Below are positions 17,181 to 27,200 of a stretch of DNA of 64,000 bases, in pieces. The position numbers and the translations under genes are program-made. The first letter of the stretch is position 1, and the number at the start of each line of letters is the position of its first letter. Origin of the DNA: Salinimicrobium tongyeongense (lineage in GTDB: Bacteria; Bacteroidota; Bacteroidia; Flavobacteriales; Flavobacteriaceae); assembly GCF_026109735.1 (NCBI RefSeq), contig NZ_CP069620.1, positions 868,001-932,000 of the forward strand. Direction: 5' to 3'. Under the pieces are notes generated by a model. It saw only the letters and a program-made list of their open reading frames with translations, did not search any database and was not told the DNA's origin.

Positions 17181-17672
17181 TTAAGGCAATCTCTTCTTCA
17201 TCTCCTCTACTATCCTGAATGCTGCCGGGCAAATGGCGACATTTTTAATGGTGAGCCTGGAGATTTTATGGAAATCTTTGCGGTTGGTGTGGGGGAATTC
17301 ACTGCAGGCTTTTGGCCGTACATCATAGATGAGGCAGTAATTATCGGGGGCCAGAAAGGCACATGGCACTTCCTGGAGCACGTAATCATTGTCTTCATCT
17401 ATGTGTAAATATTGGTCTATGAACTGCTGGGGCTTTAAGCGCAGGTGCTTTGAAATTCGCTCAATATCTTTATTGGTAAAAAGAGGGCCGGTAGTTTTAC
17501 AGCAGTTAGCGCAGCTAAGACAATCGGTACGACTAAATTCCTCCTCGTGCAGCTCCTGCATTTGCAGGTCAAGATGCCGCGGTGGCTTCTTTTTAAGACG
17601 CGAAAAAAACTTCTTATTCTCTGTATGTTTATCTTTGGCCCGCTGCGGAAGCCCACTTAATTCATCCTGCAT
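17181..17672 (-). CDS. YkgJ-family cysteine cluster protein
   Basis: A 163-residue protein with the YkgJ (CxxCxxCC) pattern. It has CLSCANCC near residue 54, then PCAFLAPDNYCLIYDVRPKACSEFPH and a final Cys in ICPAA. These Cys residues likely bind a metal or Fe-S cluster; the biochemical role is unknown. I start at the Met at 17672, because the upstream extension would overlap the divergent methyltransferase start. The two starts are 26 bp apart. Confidence 0.82.
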   Translation of the reverse strand: MQDELSGLPQRAKDKHTENKKFFSRLKKKPPRHLDLQMQELHEEEFSRTDCLSCANCCKTTGPLFTNKDIERISKHLRLKPQQFIDQYLHIDEDNDYVLQEVPCAFLAPDNYCLIYDVRPKACSEFPHTNRKDFHKISRLTIKNVAICPAAFRIVEEMKKRLP

Positions 17673-17698
17673 GCCGCAAAGATAAACAGAACCAACAC

Positions 17699-18427
17699 GT
17701 GAACAAGCCAAAAAATACGCCCGATATCTTCGGAAAAGCATTTATCGCCTACTTCGAAAATGGAGATAATACCGATATTGTTGTGCATTCGCCCGACTTT
17801 GATGATGATGTGATCCCCGTGCCTTATCTCTTTCGAAAGTATAAGGAAATGCCCAGACTGGAACAAAAAGCCCTGCAATTGTGCCGCGGCAAGGTGCTGG
17901 ATGTGGGTTGTGGGGCCGGCAGCCATGCACTATACCTTCAGCAGGAGCGCAAACTTGCTGTGACGGCCATAGATACTTCGGGCGGAGCTATAGAAGTATG
18001 TCGCAAACGCGGAATTTCGGATGCCAGAAATATTGCTTTTGAAGATCTTTCCGAAGAAAAATACGACACAATTTTACTGCTGATGAATGGAACTGGAATC
18101 GTGGGAAAAATGAAGTTCCTGGATGCATTTTTTGAGCAGCTAAAAAAGCTTCTTTCTGAAAAGGGACAGGTGCTGATAGATTCTTCAGATTTGATCTACC
18201 TGTTTGATGCCGATGAAGACGGGGGCGTGTGGGTAGATTCTTCACAGGGATATTACGGCGAACTAACTTACCGGTTAAGCTATAAGGCAGAAACCTCCAG
18301 TAGTTTTGACTGGTTGTATCTTGATTTTGAATCCTTATCTTTAGCAGCTGGAAAAAACAGCTTTAAGTGCGAAAAAATATTTGAAGGCGAACATTATGAT
18401 TATCTCGCAAGGCTTACTGTAAAATGA
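17699..18427 (+). CDS. Class I SAM-dependent methyltransferase
   Basis: A 242-residue protein with a GTG start. Motif I is VLDVGCGAGSHALYL (about residues 66-80), the acidic loop is AIDTSGGAIEV, and a motif II-like segment DTILLLMNGTG follows. The substrate is unknown. It is read with the downstream lipoprotein protease-like gene (4-nt gap), which hints at an operon. Confidence 0.82.
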   Translation: MNKPKNTPDIFGKAFIAYFENGDNTDIVVHSPDFDDDVIPVPYLFRKYKEMPRLEQKALQLCRGKVLDVGCGAGSHALYLQQERKLAVTAIDTSGGAIEVCRKRGISDARNIAFEDLSEEKYDTILLLMNGTGIVGKMKFLDAFFEQLKKLLSEKGQVLIDSSDLIYLFDADEDGGVWVDSSQGYYGELTYRLSYKAETSSSFDWLYLDFESLSLAAGKNSFKCEKIFEGEHYDYLARLTVK

Positions 18428-18431
18428 CAGA

Positions 18432-19199
18432 ATGAAGAAAAATTTCCATTGGGCCTGCATCCTGTTGTTACTCCTTTTTACCGGTTGTAGCACAGAGGAG
18501 AGCGAGAAAAAACCTTCGGCACATAGAAATGATCTCGTGCTGGGAGCCTCAGCAAGAGATTTTTTAAGCGACGAAACCTTCACCCGCCTTGAACTCGAAG
18601 TGGTTTACGTGACGGGGCACAAACCTGAAGACCAGGTACTGCAAAGCCTTACCAGCTTTTTGAAGAGTTATACCCACAAACCCGGCGGCATTAGCATTAA
18701 AAGCAGGGCAATTGTGAGCCCCGAAATGGGTTCTTATTCCATCAAAGAAATTAAAACAGTTGAAAAACAGCACCGCAGCGTTTTTTCTGAAGATGATAAA
18801 TTAGGAGTATTTATCTTTTTTGCCGACAATAAAAGTGAAGACAGCAAAACCAATAACCGCATTCTTGGAAAAGCTTACCTCAACACTTCCGTGGTAATTT
18901 TTGATAACAGGGAACTGAGCCAGATGACCGGCAGTGTCTCTCAAAATGAGATTCAGACGGTGACGCTTCATCACGAATTTGGGCACCTGTTTGGGCTGGT
19001 GAACAATGGCAGCCCCGCCCAAAGCGAACATGAAGACCTCAATAAAGAATCCAGGGCACATTGTAAGGTTGAAGGCTGTTTGATGGCCGCCGCTATCGAG
19101 TTTAGCTCCTCCCCCATCAGCCTTCTTGAAGACGACCAGAATACACTTGATTTTGATGAACACTGCAAGCTGGACCTAAAAGCAAACGGAGGCAAGTAA
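18432..19199 (+). CDS. Putative zinc metalloprotease lipoprotein
   Basis: A 255-residue lipoprotein (LLLLFTGCSTEE lipobox). The zinc-binding HHEFGHLFGL motif (HExxHxxG) lies near residue 178. A later segment CKVEGCLM resembles the Met-turn of archaemetzincin-type peptidases, though the third ligand position after HExxHxxGxx is Asn. Bacteroidota often carry such membrane metalloproteases. It follows the methyltransferase by 4 nt. The target is unknown. Confidence 0.72.
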   Translation: MKKNFHWACILLLLLFTGCSTEESEKKPSAHRNDLVLGASARDFLSDETFTRLELEVVYVTGHKPEDQVLQSLTSFLKSYTHKPGGISIKSRAIVSPEMGSYSIKEIKTVEKQHRSVFSEDDKLGVFIFFADNKSEDSKTNNRILGKAYLNTSVVIFDNRELSQMTGSVSQNEIQTVTLHHEFGHLFGLVNNGSPAQSEHEDLNKESRAHCKVEGCLMAAAIEFSSSPISLLEDDQNTLDFDEHCKLDLKANGGK

Positions 19200-19300
19200 A
19201 GCTTGGGGTTCAAAACCATGTTCCCTGGAAAAAAGGACCAAGATCATTTCGCCTGCCTTTGGCAATTCGTGGTGCCCTTAGCTCCTGTTTAATTTACTTA
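19200..19300. repeat. Degenerate dispersed repeat
   Basis: TTCGCCTGCCTTTGGCA and CCTTAGCTCCTGTTT here also appear, spread further apart, at 39705-39869 (TTCGCCTGCCTAACGGCA, CCTTAGCTCCTGTTT). They are probably remnants of one repeated element. No coding sequence is seen. Confidence 0.4.
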
Positions 19301-19370
19301 ATCAGTAAACTCTTCAAAGTTTAGATTCAAACAGAGTATTAAGCACTACTGAATTTCTGAAAGAATTTTC

Positions 19371-19407
19371 CACAAAAAACCCCTCAAAAATGTGCTTTTA
19401 AGGGGTT
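19371..19407 (-). terminator. Terminator of the amidohydrolase gene
   Basis: AACCCCT pairs with AGGGGTT around a 16-nt loop, and on the minus strand a T6 run follows. It sits 24 nt after the amidohydrolase stop. Confidence 0.7.
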
Positions 19408-19430
19408 CCTATTGCGCCACTTTCAAAGTT

Positions 19431-21068
19431 TTAGTTACCGTACACTTTTTTCCCGTTAAGGTAAGTTGCACTAGCTTTCATATCTGGGATCTGTTCTTCA
19501 GAAACCTTCATGATATCCCTGTCTAAAATGACAAAATCGGCGTACTTTCCAGGCTCGATAGATCCTTTTTCCTCTTCTTCAAAATTGCTGTAAGCTGCCC
19601 AAATGGTCATGCCCCGCAAAGCTTCTTCCCGCGAAAGGGCCTGCTGGGGCATGTAGCCTCCTTCAGGATAATTTTTGGTATCCTTTCGTGCCACTGCGGC
19701 ATAAAAGGTAAGGAACGGGCTTACCTGCTCCACGGGAAAATCGGTTCCCAAGGCGATTATTCCGGCTTCTTCAAGCAGTTTTTTATAGGCATAAGCACCT
19801 TTTTCCCGCTCTTCGCCCAGCCTTTCCCCTGCCCAGTACATGTCACTAGTAGCATGGGTAGGCTGAACTGAAGGAATGATATTTTTACTGAAATATTTAA
19901 AATCTTCGGGAGCGATGATTTGCGAATGTTCTACTTTCCAACGGCGATCTCGGGTGTTTGAAAGCAGGGAATCATAAGTCTTTAGCACCACGACATTAGC
20001 CGAATCGCCAATGGCATGCGTGTTCATTTGATAAGTCGAATTTGCGATTCGGCCGGCGGTCTTTTTGAAATCGGCTACTGAAGAAAGCAGAGCTCCGTAA
20101 TGGTTGTGCTTGTCGGAATATGGTTCCTTTAGTGCAGCTCCTCGGGACCCCAGGGCACCATCGGCATAGAATTTTACCGATCGCACATTTAACCGGGGAG
20201 TTTTTAAAGGCTCCCTGTCAAGGTAATAATCCAGGTTCTCTTTGGTGTTGCTTATCATCGCATAGATGCGCACATCAAGTTCCCCGGCCTGCTGAAGGCT
20301 ATCAATCAGTTCTATGGTAGCACGATCTAATCCTGCATCATTAACTGTCGTTAAACCGTACTGAAAAACCTCTTTTTGAGCATCCAGTAAAGCTTCGGTT
20401 TGATCTTTAACACTGGCTACGGGCACAGCGTTTTCTACCAATGCCATAGGATTATCGATAAGGATCCCGGTAAGCTTACCGTCTTTTTTCTCGATCTCCC
20501 CGCCTTCGGCAGGAGTATCTACGCTAATATTCGCGGCGTCTAGAGCCGCCTGGTTGGCAAGTAAGGCATGGCCATCAATTCGTGTGATGGCAACAGGAGT
20601 ATCGGGAAACAAAAGATCGAGAGTATCTTTTACGGGAAATTCCTGAACTTCCCAGTCGTTCTGATCCCAGCCGCGGCCTACAATAAAATCGGAATTTTTT
20701 TCCTGCTGAAATTCCGTTATTCTTGCCACTACTTCTTCAAAACTGGTAGTTCCGGTAAGGTTCACAGCCTGCATTGTACTGCCAAGGCCGTAGAAATGGG
20801 CGTGTGCATCAATTAACCCGGGCAGGATGGTCTTTCCCTGAGCATCTACTACTTCGGAAGCTTTGTATTTCTCCTGCATTTCGGCAGAAGTACCAACAGC
20901 AAGGAACTTTCCGTCTTTAACTACAAAGGCTTCTGCGGTAGAAAACTCTTCGTTTACCGTGTAGATATTGGCGTTGACCACCAGAAGATCGGCCTCTTCC
21001 TTCCCGGCATCATCACAACCAAGGAACATTCCGAAGCAAAGTATAAGAAATAATATTTTTTTGATCAT
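19431..21068 (-). CDS. Amidohydrolase (YtcJ-like) lipoprotein
   Basis: A metal-dependent hydrolase of the amidohydrolase 3/YtcJ branch, 545 residues. The N-terminus MIKKILFLILCFGMFLGCDD is a lipoprotein signal. The barrel starts with GLIDAHAHFYGLG and has VGRGWDQNDW, RIDGHALLANQAAL, QMNTHAIGDSANV, KVEHSQI, LGTDFPVE and SIEPGKYADFVILD at the end. The substrate is unknown. I use the Met at 21068, since it gives a clean signal peptide. Confidence 0.87.
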   Translation of the reverse strand: MIKKILFLILCFGMFLGCDDAGKEEADLLVVNANIYTVNEEFSTAEAFVVKDGKFLAVGTSAEMQEKYKASEVVDAQGKTILPGLIDAHAHFYGLGSTMQAVNLTGTTSFEEVVARITEFQQEKNSDFIVGRGWDQNDWEVQEFPVKDTLDLLFPDTPVAITRIDGHALLANQAALDAANISVDTPAEGGEIEKKDGKLTGILIDNPMALVENAVPVASVKDQTEALLDAQKEVFQYGLTTVNDAGLDRATIELIDSLQQAGELDVRIYAMISNTKENLDYYLDREPLKTPRLNVRSVKFYADGALGSRGAALKEPYSDKHNHYGALLSSVADFKKTAGRIANSTYQMNTHAIGDSANVVVLKTYDSLLSNTRDRRWKVEHSQIIAPEDFKYFSKNIIPSVQPTHATSDMYWAGERLGEEREKGAYAYKKLLEEAGIIALGTDFPVEQVSPFLTFYAAVARKDTKNYPEGGYMPQQALSREEALRGMTIWAAYSNFEEEEKGSIEPGKYADFVILDRDIMKVSEEQIPDMKASATYLNGKKVYGN

Positions 21069-21142
21069 AAGAACAGATTTGGGGTAAAAATAGAAAATGC
21101 GCTCCAAACAAGAACGCATTTCTATACTTTTGAGTGAGGCGT

Positions 21143-22276
21143 TTAAAACCAGTTCATGATGGCCTCGCCAATGGCCCTGCGAATATCGGCATTGGCACCG
21201 GCGGCAAGGGCGATAGATACAAACAATCCAATCATGGCGTAAGAGAAATCCCTGAAGATCATCTTTCCGGCTTTCTTACGGTGCTTCCTGCCTTTTTTGG
21301 TACGGGCGAAACTTACCGCAATCTCCCTACCTCCAATTACCCCCAGGAAAACCCAGGTGGTAGACATGGGGACCGTACTAATAAACAGCTTATAAATCAA
21401 GAGGACTACATAAGTAGCATCAATTAAGGTTGCTGCCCGTACATCTGAAATCCGTGCTTTTTCACTTACCACTTTTTGAATTTTATCGCCGCGCAGGTAG
21501 AACAACAGCCCGAGACCTGCAAAAATGGTTAGCGCGAAAATGACAAATTGAAGGAAATCGAGTTGTCTTGGAAGGAATACAGCGATATTGGCGCCATCCT
21601 GCATCACCCAGACCCCCCATAGCGTACCACTCACCACCCATTGTACTATGTTCCAGCTCTTGTTGAACTTTCGGCTCTTAAAGTACTTTTTAATGGTGTT
21701 GTATGACAGGTACCACACCAGGAATGACAGGATAAAAGCCATGATGTAGCCGGTCCAGGATTTCCAGACCACGGAAGTAATCCCCGAAGTATCGGCACTA
21801 AACACACTCAGAATAAGAAAGGTGGTAGAGACCGGCATTCTTAAACGGGTAAGGATAAGAAGCACAAGGGGCGCAATGATCTGGAAAAAGCTGAAATTCT
21901 CGGGGTGCGGATATTTTGTGGTGCCATCGGGGTTTAGAAGGCGTTGATAGGTGACATCCCCGTCAAAATAGATCCAGCTAAAGGTGACCACCGCCAGGAA
22001 GATACTGCCAATGAAGATCCACATTACCCACCATTTCCTGTTTTTATTACTTTCAATAAAGGTACCAAGTGACTGTATACTGTCATTTGCCACGGTGGCG
22101 TAGGCAGCGAAAAAGAACCCCAGCCACATCCCTGCCTGCCCATAACCGGTGAGGATTCCCGCCAGGACAAGCCCTACTATTACTATGGCAAGAAAAGTCT
22201 TTTCCTGTACCATAAAATCGAGCACGTTAAGGTACGGTCGATTCCTTTTTATCCTTTTAAATTTAGTTTTTGCCAT
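21143..22276 (-). CDS. PiT-like inorganic phosphate transporter family permease
   Basis: A polytopic membrane protein of about 377 residues. Two related halves carry degenerate PiT signatures: ATVANDSIQSLGTFI in place of GANDVANAFG, and VMQDGANIAVFLPRQ; PMSTTWVFLGVIGGREIA resembles the PiT C-terminal PVSTTH(I/V) segment. The residues usual for phosphate/cation binding are partly changed, so substrate specificity may differ. A second Met at 22297 would add 7 residues. It lies 74 nt downstream of the amidohydrolase start on the same strand. Confidence 0.72.
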   Translation of the reverse strand: MAKTKFKRIKRNRPYLNVLDFMVQEKTFLAIVIVGLVLAGILTGYGQAGMWLGFFFAAYATVANDSIQSLGTFIESNKNRKWWVMWIFIGSIFLAVVTFSWIYFDGDVTYQRLLNPDGTTKYPHPENFSFFQIIAPLVLLILTRLRMPVSTTFLILSVFSADTSGITSVVWKSWTGYIMAFILSFLVWYLSYNTIKKYFKSRKFNKSWNIVQWVVSGTLWGVWVMQDGANIAVFLPRQLDFLQFVIFALTIFAGLGLLFYLRGDKIQKVVSEKARISDVRAATLIDATYVVLLIYKLFISTVPMSTTWVFLGVIGGREIAVSFARTKKGRKHRKKAGKMIFRDFSYAMIGLFVSIALAAGANADIRRAIGEAIMNWF

Positions 22277-22435
22277 TTGATAAATATAGGTTTTCAAAAA
22301 TTGCCAAAAAATGCGAATAAAACCTCTTTTTCAGCATTTTTTTGCGCTGCAAAATTATACACTTCCAAAAGACCTCTTTTTATTCCAATGTTATCTAATT
22401 GTTAAGATTGTTTAAAATTGATGAGATCCTTTTCA

Positions 22436-22467
22436 TAAAAAAAAGCCGGTCAAAAAACCGGCTTTTT
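22436..22467 (-). terminator. Terminator of the outer-membrane barrel gene
   Basis: AAAAGCCGGT pairs with ACCGGCTTTT around a 6-nt loop, with an A8 run on the plus strand that gives a T-tract on the minus strand. It is 25 nt after the stop of the gene at 22492. Confidence 0.85.
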
Positions 22468-22491
22468 AGGACATTATGATTTTTGATCAAT

Positions 22492-24222
22492 TTATCTTCC
22501 GAAGTCAAATTTGTAAGTAGCACCTGCCATTACCTGCATTCCGAGGACAGGATAATCTACCCATCTCTCGTAGTTATCTCCCAAAAGGTTGTGCCCCCTG
22601 GCAAAGATGGAAAGTTTGTCGTTAAACCTGTACCCAACATTCAGGTTCAGGTCAAAGTAATTATCCAGGTTCACTATTTCTGTTCTTACCGAATTGATTA
22701 CATCACTGGTCTGGTATATGCCAAAATCTTTACGCTCGCCCACAAAGTAAATATTTGCCCCGGCAAACCACTTTTCGGTGATCTGGTAATCCCCAATTAA
22801 ATTGGCTCTAAAGGCCGGCAGGTTCCAGGCTTCCTCCTCATCACTGGTATCATAAACGAAAAACTCTCCGTTGACCCTCAAATTGAAGGCGCTGTTAACA
22901 TCAAAATCAAGCTCCCCAAATACAGAGATAGTACTCACGTGATCATACACAATTCCGAAGGAATTCCCATAAGCATATACGGGTTGCACCTGCTCTGTCA
23001 CTTCTACAGGGTTAGACCTGAAAAGGGGTTTATAATCTTCAACCATATATTTAAGCCGGGTATTGTACCCCATATTAGATGACAATTTCCCTTTGGCACC
23101 AACATATGCATTGTACTGCTGGTCTGTAGGGGCTATGTTCACTGCGGGTGACAGAAAAGGGTTCTCTTTGGTAAATTGGTAATAAGAATTTTGTCGCAAC
23201 TCGCCTTCCAGCCCTGCATAGGCGATAAAATAATCGCCCGCAGCACGGTAGCTGGCCGTTACCTGAGGATAGACGTAAATTCCGCTGTCACTGTTCTCTG
23301 AATCATAGCTGTAGTAAATTGCCGCACCAAGGTTAAGAGTAAGGTCATCGCGTAAAATAACAAGGCCAGACGCCAAACCTAAGTTCATGTAGCTGTAATT
23401 GAGATCTTCGCCTTCTTCATAATAGGGAGCAAAAGACCCCTTGAGGTAATCAAAAATAATATTGGTATGGAACAACTCTCCCCCAATAGGAATTTCAAGA
23501 GTAGGCTTAAAAGTAAGGCGGTGCTCGACAGATTCAAAATCGTCTCCAAAATACCTGTACTTAGCCTCTGCCCTGTCAAAAAAGGACTTTTCCCAGTTAA
23601 TTTCCCCGCCGGCATATACGCTGTAATAGTTGTGTTGAGGGTCGAGATTATTTATAACCTCCTGGCTCACTTCATCGCTGGCAACTCCATACCAGTTGAA
23701 CAACCTGTGCTCCACACCAAAATCTGTGTTCCAGACAAGGTTTCTCTTTCGGGAAGAATAGTTAAGATTTAGTTCGGTATCGTAGTAGTGGTCATCGAGT
23801 TCTACACCGTCAATCCCTCCCTGTGCCGAATTATGGATTAGAAAAACCCCAAAATTATCGCTGCGGGTAACTTCGATATTGCTGTAAAATTCTGCGAGGG
23901 CACTGGTATAGGTTCCAAAGCCAAGGGTGATGTAATTGTCGTACAACTTGGGCGGGCGCTGACGTTCTACCGTTGTTGCCCTGCCTTTTGCAGGTGTAAA
24001 AGTAGAAGCCACAGGCACTGAAAAAATGCTGTACTGTACAGGCCTCTTCTGCAGGTTTACAGAATCTGAGATCTTTGGCGTCTCTTTTATCTTAAAAGCG
24101 TCACTAACTGTGGGGGTATAGGGTTTTACCACTTCTACCATCTCGCTCCCAAGATCCTGGGCATACGAGAAGCCGGTGAAAACCAGAAACATGATAAAAA
24201 CACCTAACGATTTAATTTTCAT
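22492..24222 (-). CDS. TonB-dependent-receptor-like outer-membrane beta-barrel, plug not evident
   Basis: A 576-residue secreted protein (signal MKIKSLGVFIMFLVFTGFSYA). It has no clear plug domain and no CarboxypepD-like start. From about residue 95 it shows alternating amphipathic strands with aromatic ends, and it ends VMAGATYKFDFGR, a typical barrel C-terminus. The early segment MVEVVKPYTPTVSDAFKIKETP recurs in a conserved Bacteroidota family next to TPR proteins. It is 22 nt downstream of a large TPR gene, so the two probably work together in the outer membrane. The substrate is unknown. Confidence 0.75.
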   Translation of the reverse strand: MKIKSLGVFIMFLVFTGFSYAQDLGSEMVEVVKPYTPTVSDAFKIKETPKISDSVNLQKRPVQYSIFSVPVASTFTPAKGRATTVERQRPPKLYDNYITLGFGTYTSALAEFYSNIEVTRSDNFGVFLIHNSAQGGIDGVELDDHYYDTELNLNYSSRKRNLVWNTDFGVEHRLFNWYGVASDEVSQEVINNLDPQHNYYSVYAGGEINWEKSFFDRAEAKYRYFGDDFESVEHRLTFKPTLEIPIGGELFHTNIIFDYLKGSFAPYYEEGEDLNYSYMNLGLASGLVILRDDLTLNLGAAIYYSYDSENSDSGIYVYPQVTASYRAAGDYFIAYAGLEGELRQNSYYQFTKENPFLSPAVNIAPTDQQYNAYVGAKGKLSSNMGYNTRLKYMVEDYKPLFRSNPVEVTEQVQPVYAYGNSFGIVYDHVSTISVFGELDFDVNSAFNLRVNGEFFVYDTSDEEEAWNLPAFRANLIGDYQITEKWFAGANIYFVGERKDFGIYQTSDVINSVRTEIVNLDNYFDLNLNVGYRFNDKLSIFARGHNLLGDNYERWVDYPVLGMQVMAGATYKFDFGR

Positions 24223-24244
24223 GGGAAGGTTTTTATGTAATATT

Positions 24245-27200
24245 TTAATTGTTGGTTTCTACAGAAGCATTTGTTTTAGCCTCCTCTGCTTTAATACGGG
24301 CAAGTTCCTGTCTGGCCTCTTTTACCACTTCGGGGAACTGCGCGAAATTGTTGATCACGTTATCCAGGATATAGGTTGCCTGGTAAGCATCACCCAGGGC
24401 GTAAAAGTTCCTGGCCATGAGCACCAGCCCCTTAGCCCCATATAATTTATAACCCGAATAATCTCTGGCCAGCCTTTGAACCACGTCATTAGAAGCCTGA
24501 TAGTTTCCTGCTTTATTTTTAAAATAAGCATCATAATAGAGCGCTTCGGCAGCCAGTTCCCCGGTGGCCGATTTCTGTACCTCGGCATAAGCGCGTTTGG
24601 CACGATCCTCATTTCCTGTGCGCATGGCCGCACGGGCTATGATTACCTGCGCATCATTCTTTGCATCGGTCTCGGCATCAGGATTTGACAATACCTTTTC
24701 GGCATAGGCTACTGCTTCGCTGTAACTGCCTTCTTCCAGGTAAGACTTCATCAGGTTAGACTGGGCAAAAATGGTGTTTTGAGCAAAGGATGCCTCAGCC
24801 TCCAATCGCTTTAACAGCGGTATTGCTTCGGAATAATTCCTGTTCTCCAAATAGATTTCAGAAAGCCTTGCCAATGACTGCTCAAGATATTCTGAAGCCG
24901 ATCTCTGAACCACGTACTTGTAATACGGAATACTCTTCTGCTTATTTCCTTCACGGAAATGTAGCTGCCCCAGGTAGAAATTCGCCTGCACGGCATGAAT
25001 TCCGTTAGGGAAAGAATTGAGATATTTCTCAAGAGCTGTAATGGCTGCGGAAATATTATTGTTCTGATACTGCTTCTCAGCCGACTCAAAGGTGGTATTG
25101 TCAAGGTCTACATCGGTCACTTCAACAAAATCGAGGTCTTTCACCCAGTTGGCGTATTCATCGGTCCTGCCCATATCCACATAGATAAGACGCGCAGTAC
25201 TTACCGCCTGAATTGCTTCAGGCGAATTAGGATAATTGGCCACCACTTTTTTCATTTTCTCCAAAGCCTGTGCCGACTGGTCATTGTTGTAATAGATCAA
25301 ACCCTGCTTCAGTAAAGCCTGCGGAACAAAAGCACTCCCGGGAACATCCCTAATAAGCCTGTCATAAGCCTGCATTCCCTGGCTGGTATTCTGCATGGCA
25401 ACATACGTATTCCCCAGCTCGTAAGCAGCATCGTCACGATAAGAGGAACGCGGATACTTCCGAAGAAACTCGTTCAACGCCTCCACTTTGGTCTCATTTC
25501 TCTGAACAAAACCGTAGCTGATGGCCTTTTGAAAAGCGGCGTAATCATTCTCGCTTCCGTTTAAAGCAATGGCCGAATTATAGGCCTCCATAGCCGGCCA
25601 GTAAGTGCTGTTTACAAAGTAGCTGTCTCCCAAACGCACAAAAGCGTCATTCCTTCTTGCCCTGTCATGGGCTGTATTGTTGGCGTAACGCTTAAAATAT
25701 TCTATCGCACGATCGTAATCGCGTTGCTTAAAATAAGCATAACCAATATTATAATCTAAATTCTCCTTTTCTGAAGCTCCCTGCGCCCCGCTCATGCCCG
25801 CAAATTCGCGGTAACCTACAAGTGCATCCTGGAAGTTGCGAAGGTTGAAATCACTTTCGGCTTTCCAGAAAGTGGCCAGAGCAGTAAATCGCGGGTCGCG
25901 TCTTTCACTTAGAGCCAGGTCAAAATACTCTTCGGCTTCCCGGTAATTTCCTTCTTTGTATAATTCGAGTCCGCGGTAGAAAGCCACCTGCTGGTAGACC
26001 ACGTTATTCTGGAAATTGCGATTCCCTTTAAGCAAGCGCATCGCTTCCTCGTAATTTTTTGAGGTAATGAAAGAATTGATAAGCAGTTCATTGATCTCAT
26101 CTCTGGCCGGCGAATTAGGGTAGGCCTCCAGGTAATTCATCAAAACCTGCGGTGTGCTGGCATAGCTGTTTCCAATCTCATAGCTTAATTTGGCATAATT
26201 AAGGGCAGCGTCGGCTTTTATTTCGGCATTGAAATCCATCTCACTTGCATTTTTAAATGCATTGAGGGCCTGTTGTTTTTTATCGGTCTTTAAATAAGAC
26301 TGGGCCAGATGATAGTAAGCATTTTGCGCAACGGCATTTTTCCCATCTATGATCTTGTTGAATTCGGAAATGGCAGATTCATAATCTCCCTGCTGAAAAT
26401 AAGCGTAACCCAACTGATAGTAATCGGTATTATTCCACTTACCTCTTTCGCCCTGGTACTCCTTTAAATAAGGAATAGCTTTATCATACTGCCCCAGGTT
26501 GAAGTAGCTCTCCCCTATGATCTTATTGAGTTCAGACCTGTCGCGGCGGTCGGCGCGGGGCAATTGTTCCAGCCCAAGCTCAATGGCCTTTTCAAAATTC
26601 CCCTGCTTAAAATTCATATCGGCCTGAAAGTAAGACAGGTCTTCTTCATAGCGTTCGGTATCTTCCACCTCTTCAAAAAGGGCATTTGCCTGCTCATAAT
26701 CATCACCTTCATAAGCCATGAAGCCCAGGTAATATTTTGCCTGACTTCCGTATTTCCTCGATTCTTTAACCCTGTTCAGGTAATCTCTGGCCTCATCATA
26801 CTGGTTGGCCCTAAAATAGGCGTAGCCGTTATTGAAGTTAAATCGTTCTTTTTCGGCTTTGCTCAGGTTTCTCTGGTCTACAGTGTCGTACCACTTGCGG
26901 GCAAGAGAATATTTTCCTGTTTCAAAATAGTAATCGGCAACATCGAGGTAGGCAGCATTTGTTTTGGTGCTGGTAGGATATCGCTGCACAAAATCTTCCA
27001 TGAGCGCATCGGCCCCAGGATGGTTCAGGCGAATCGCGGCATTGGCGATATAATAAGCGGCATTGGCTTTAACCCTTTCATCTTCCACTTCATCCTGTAC
27101 TTCATCAAATAGGGTTTGTGCGGCAAGGTATTGCCCGTTGTTGTATAATTCCAGCGCACGGTTATAATCGGCCAGAGCATTTGTTTGAATGGCAGATTGT

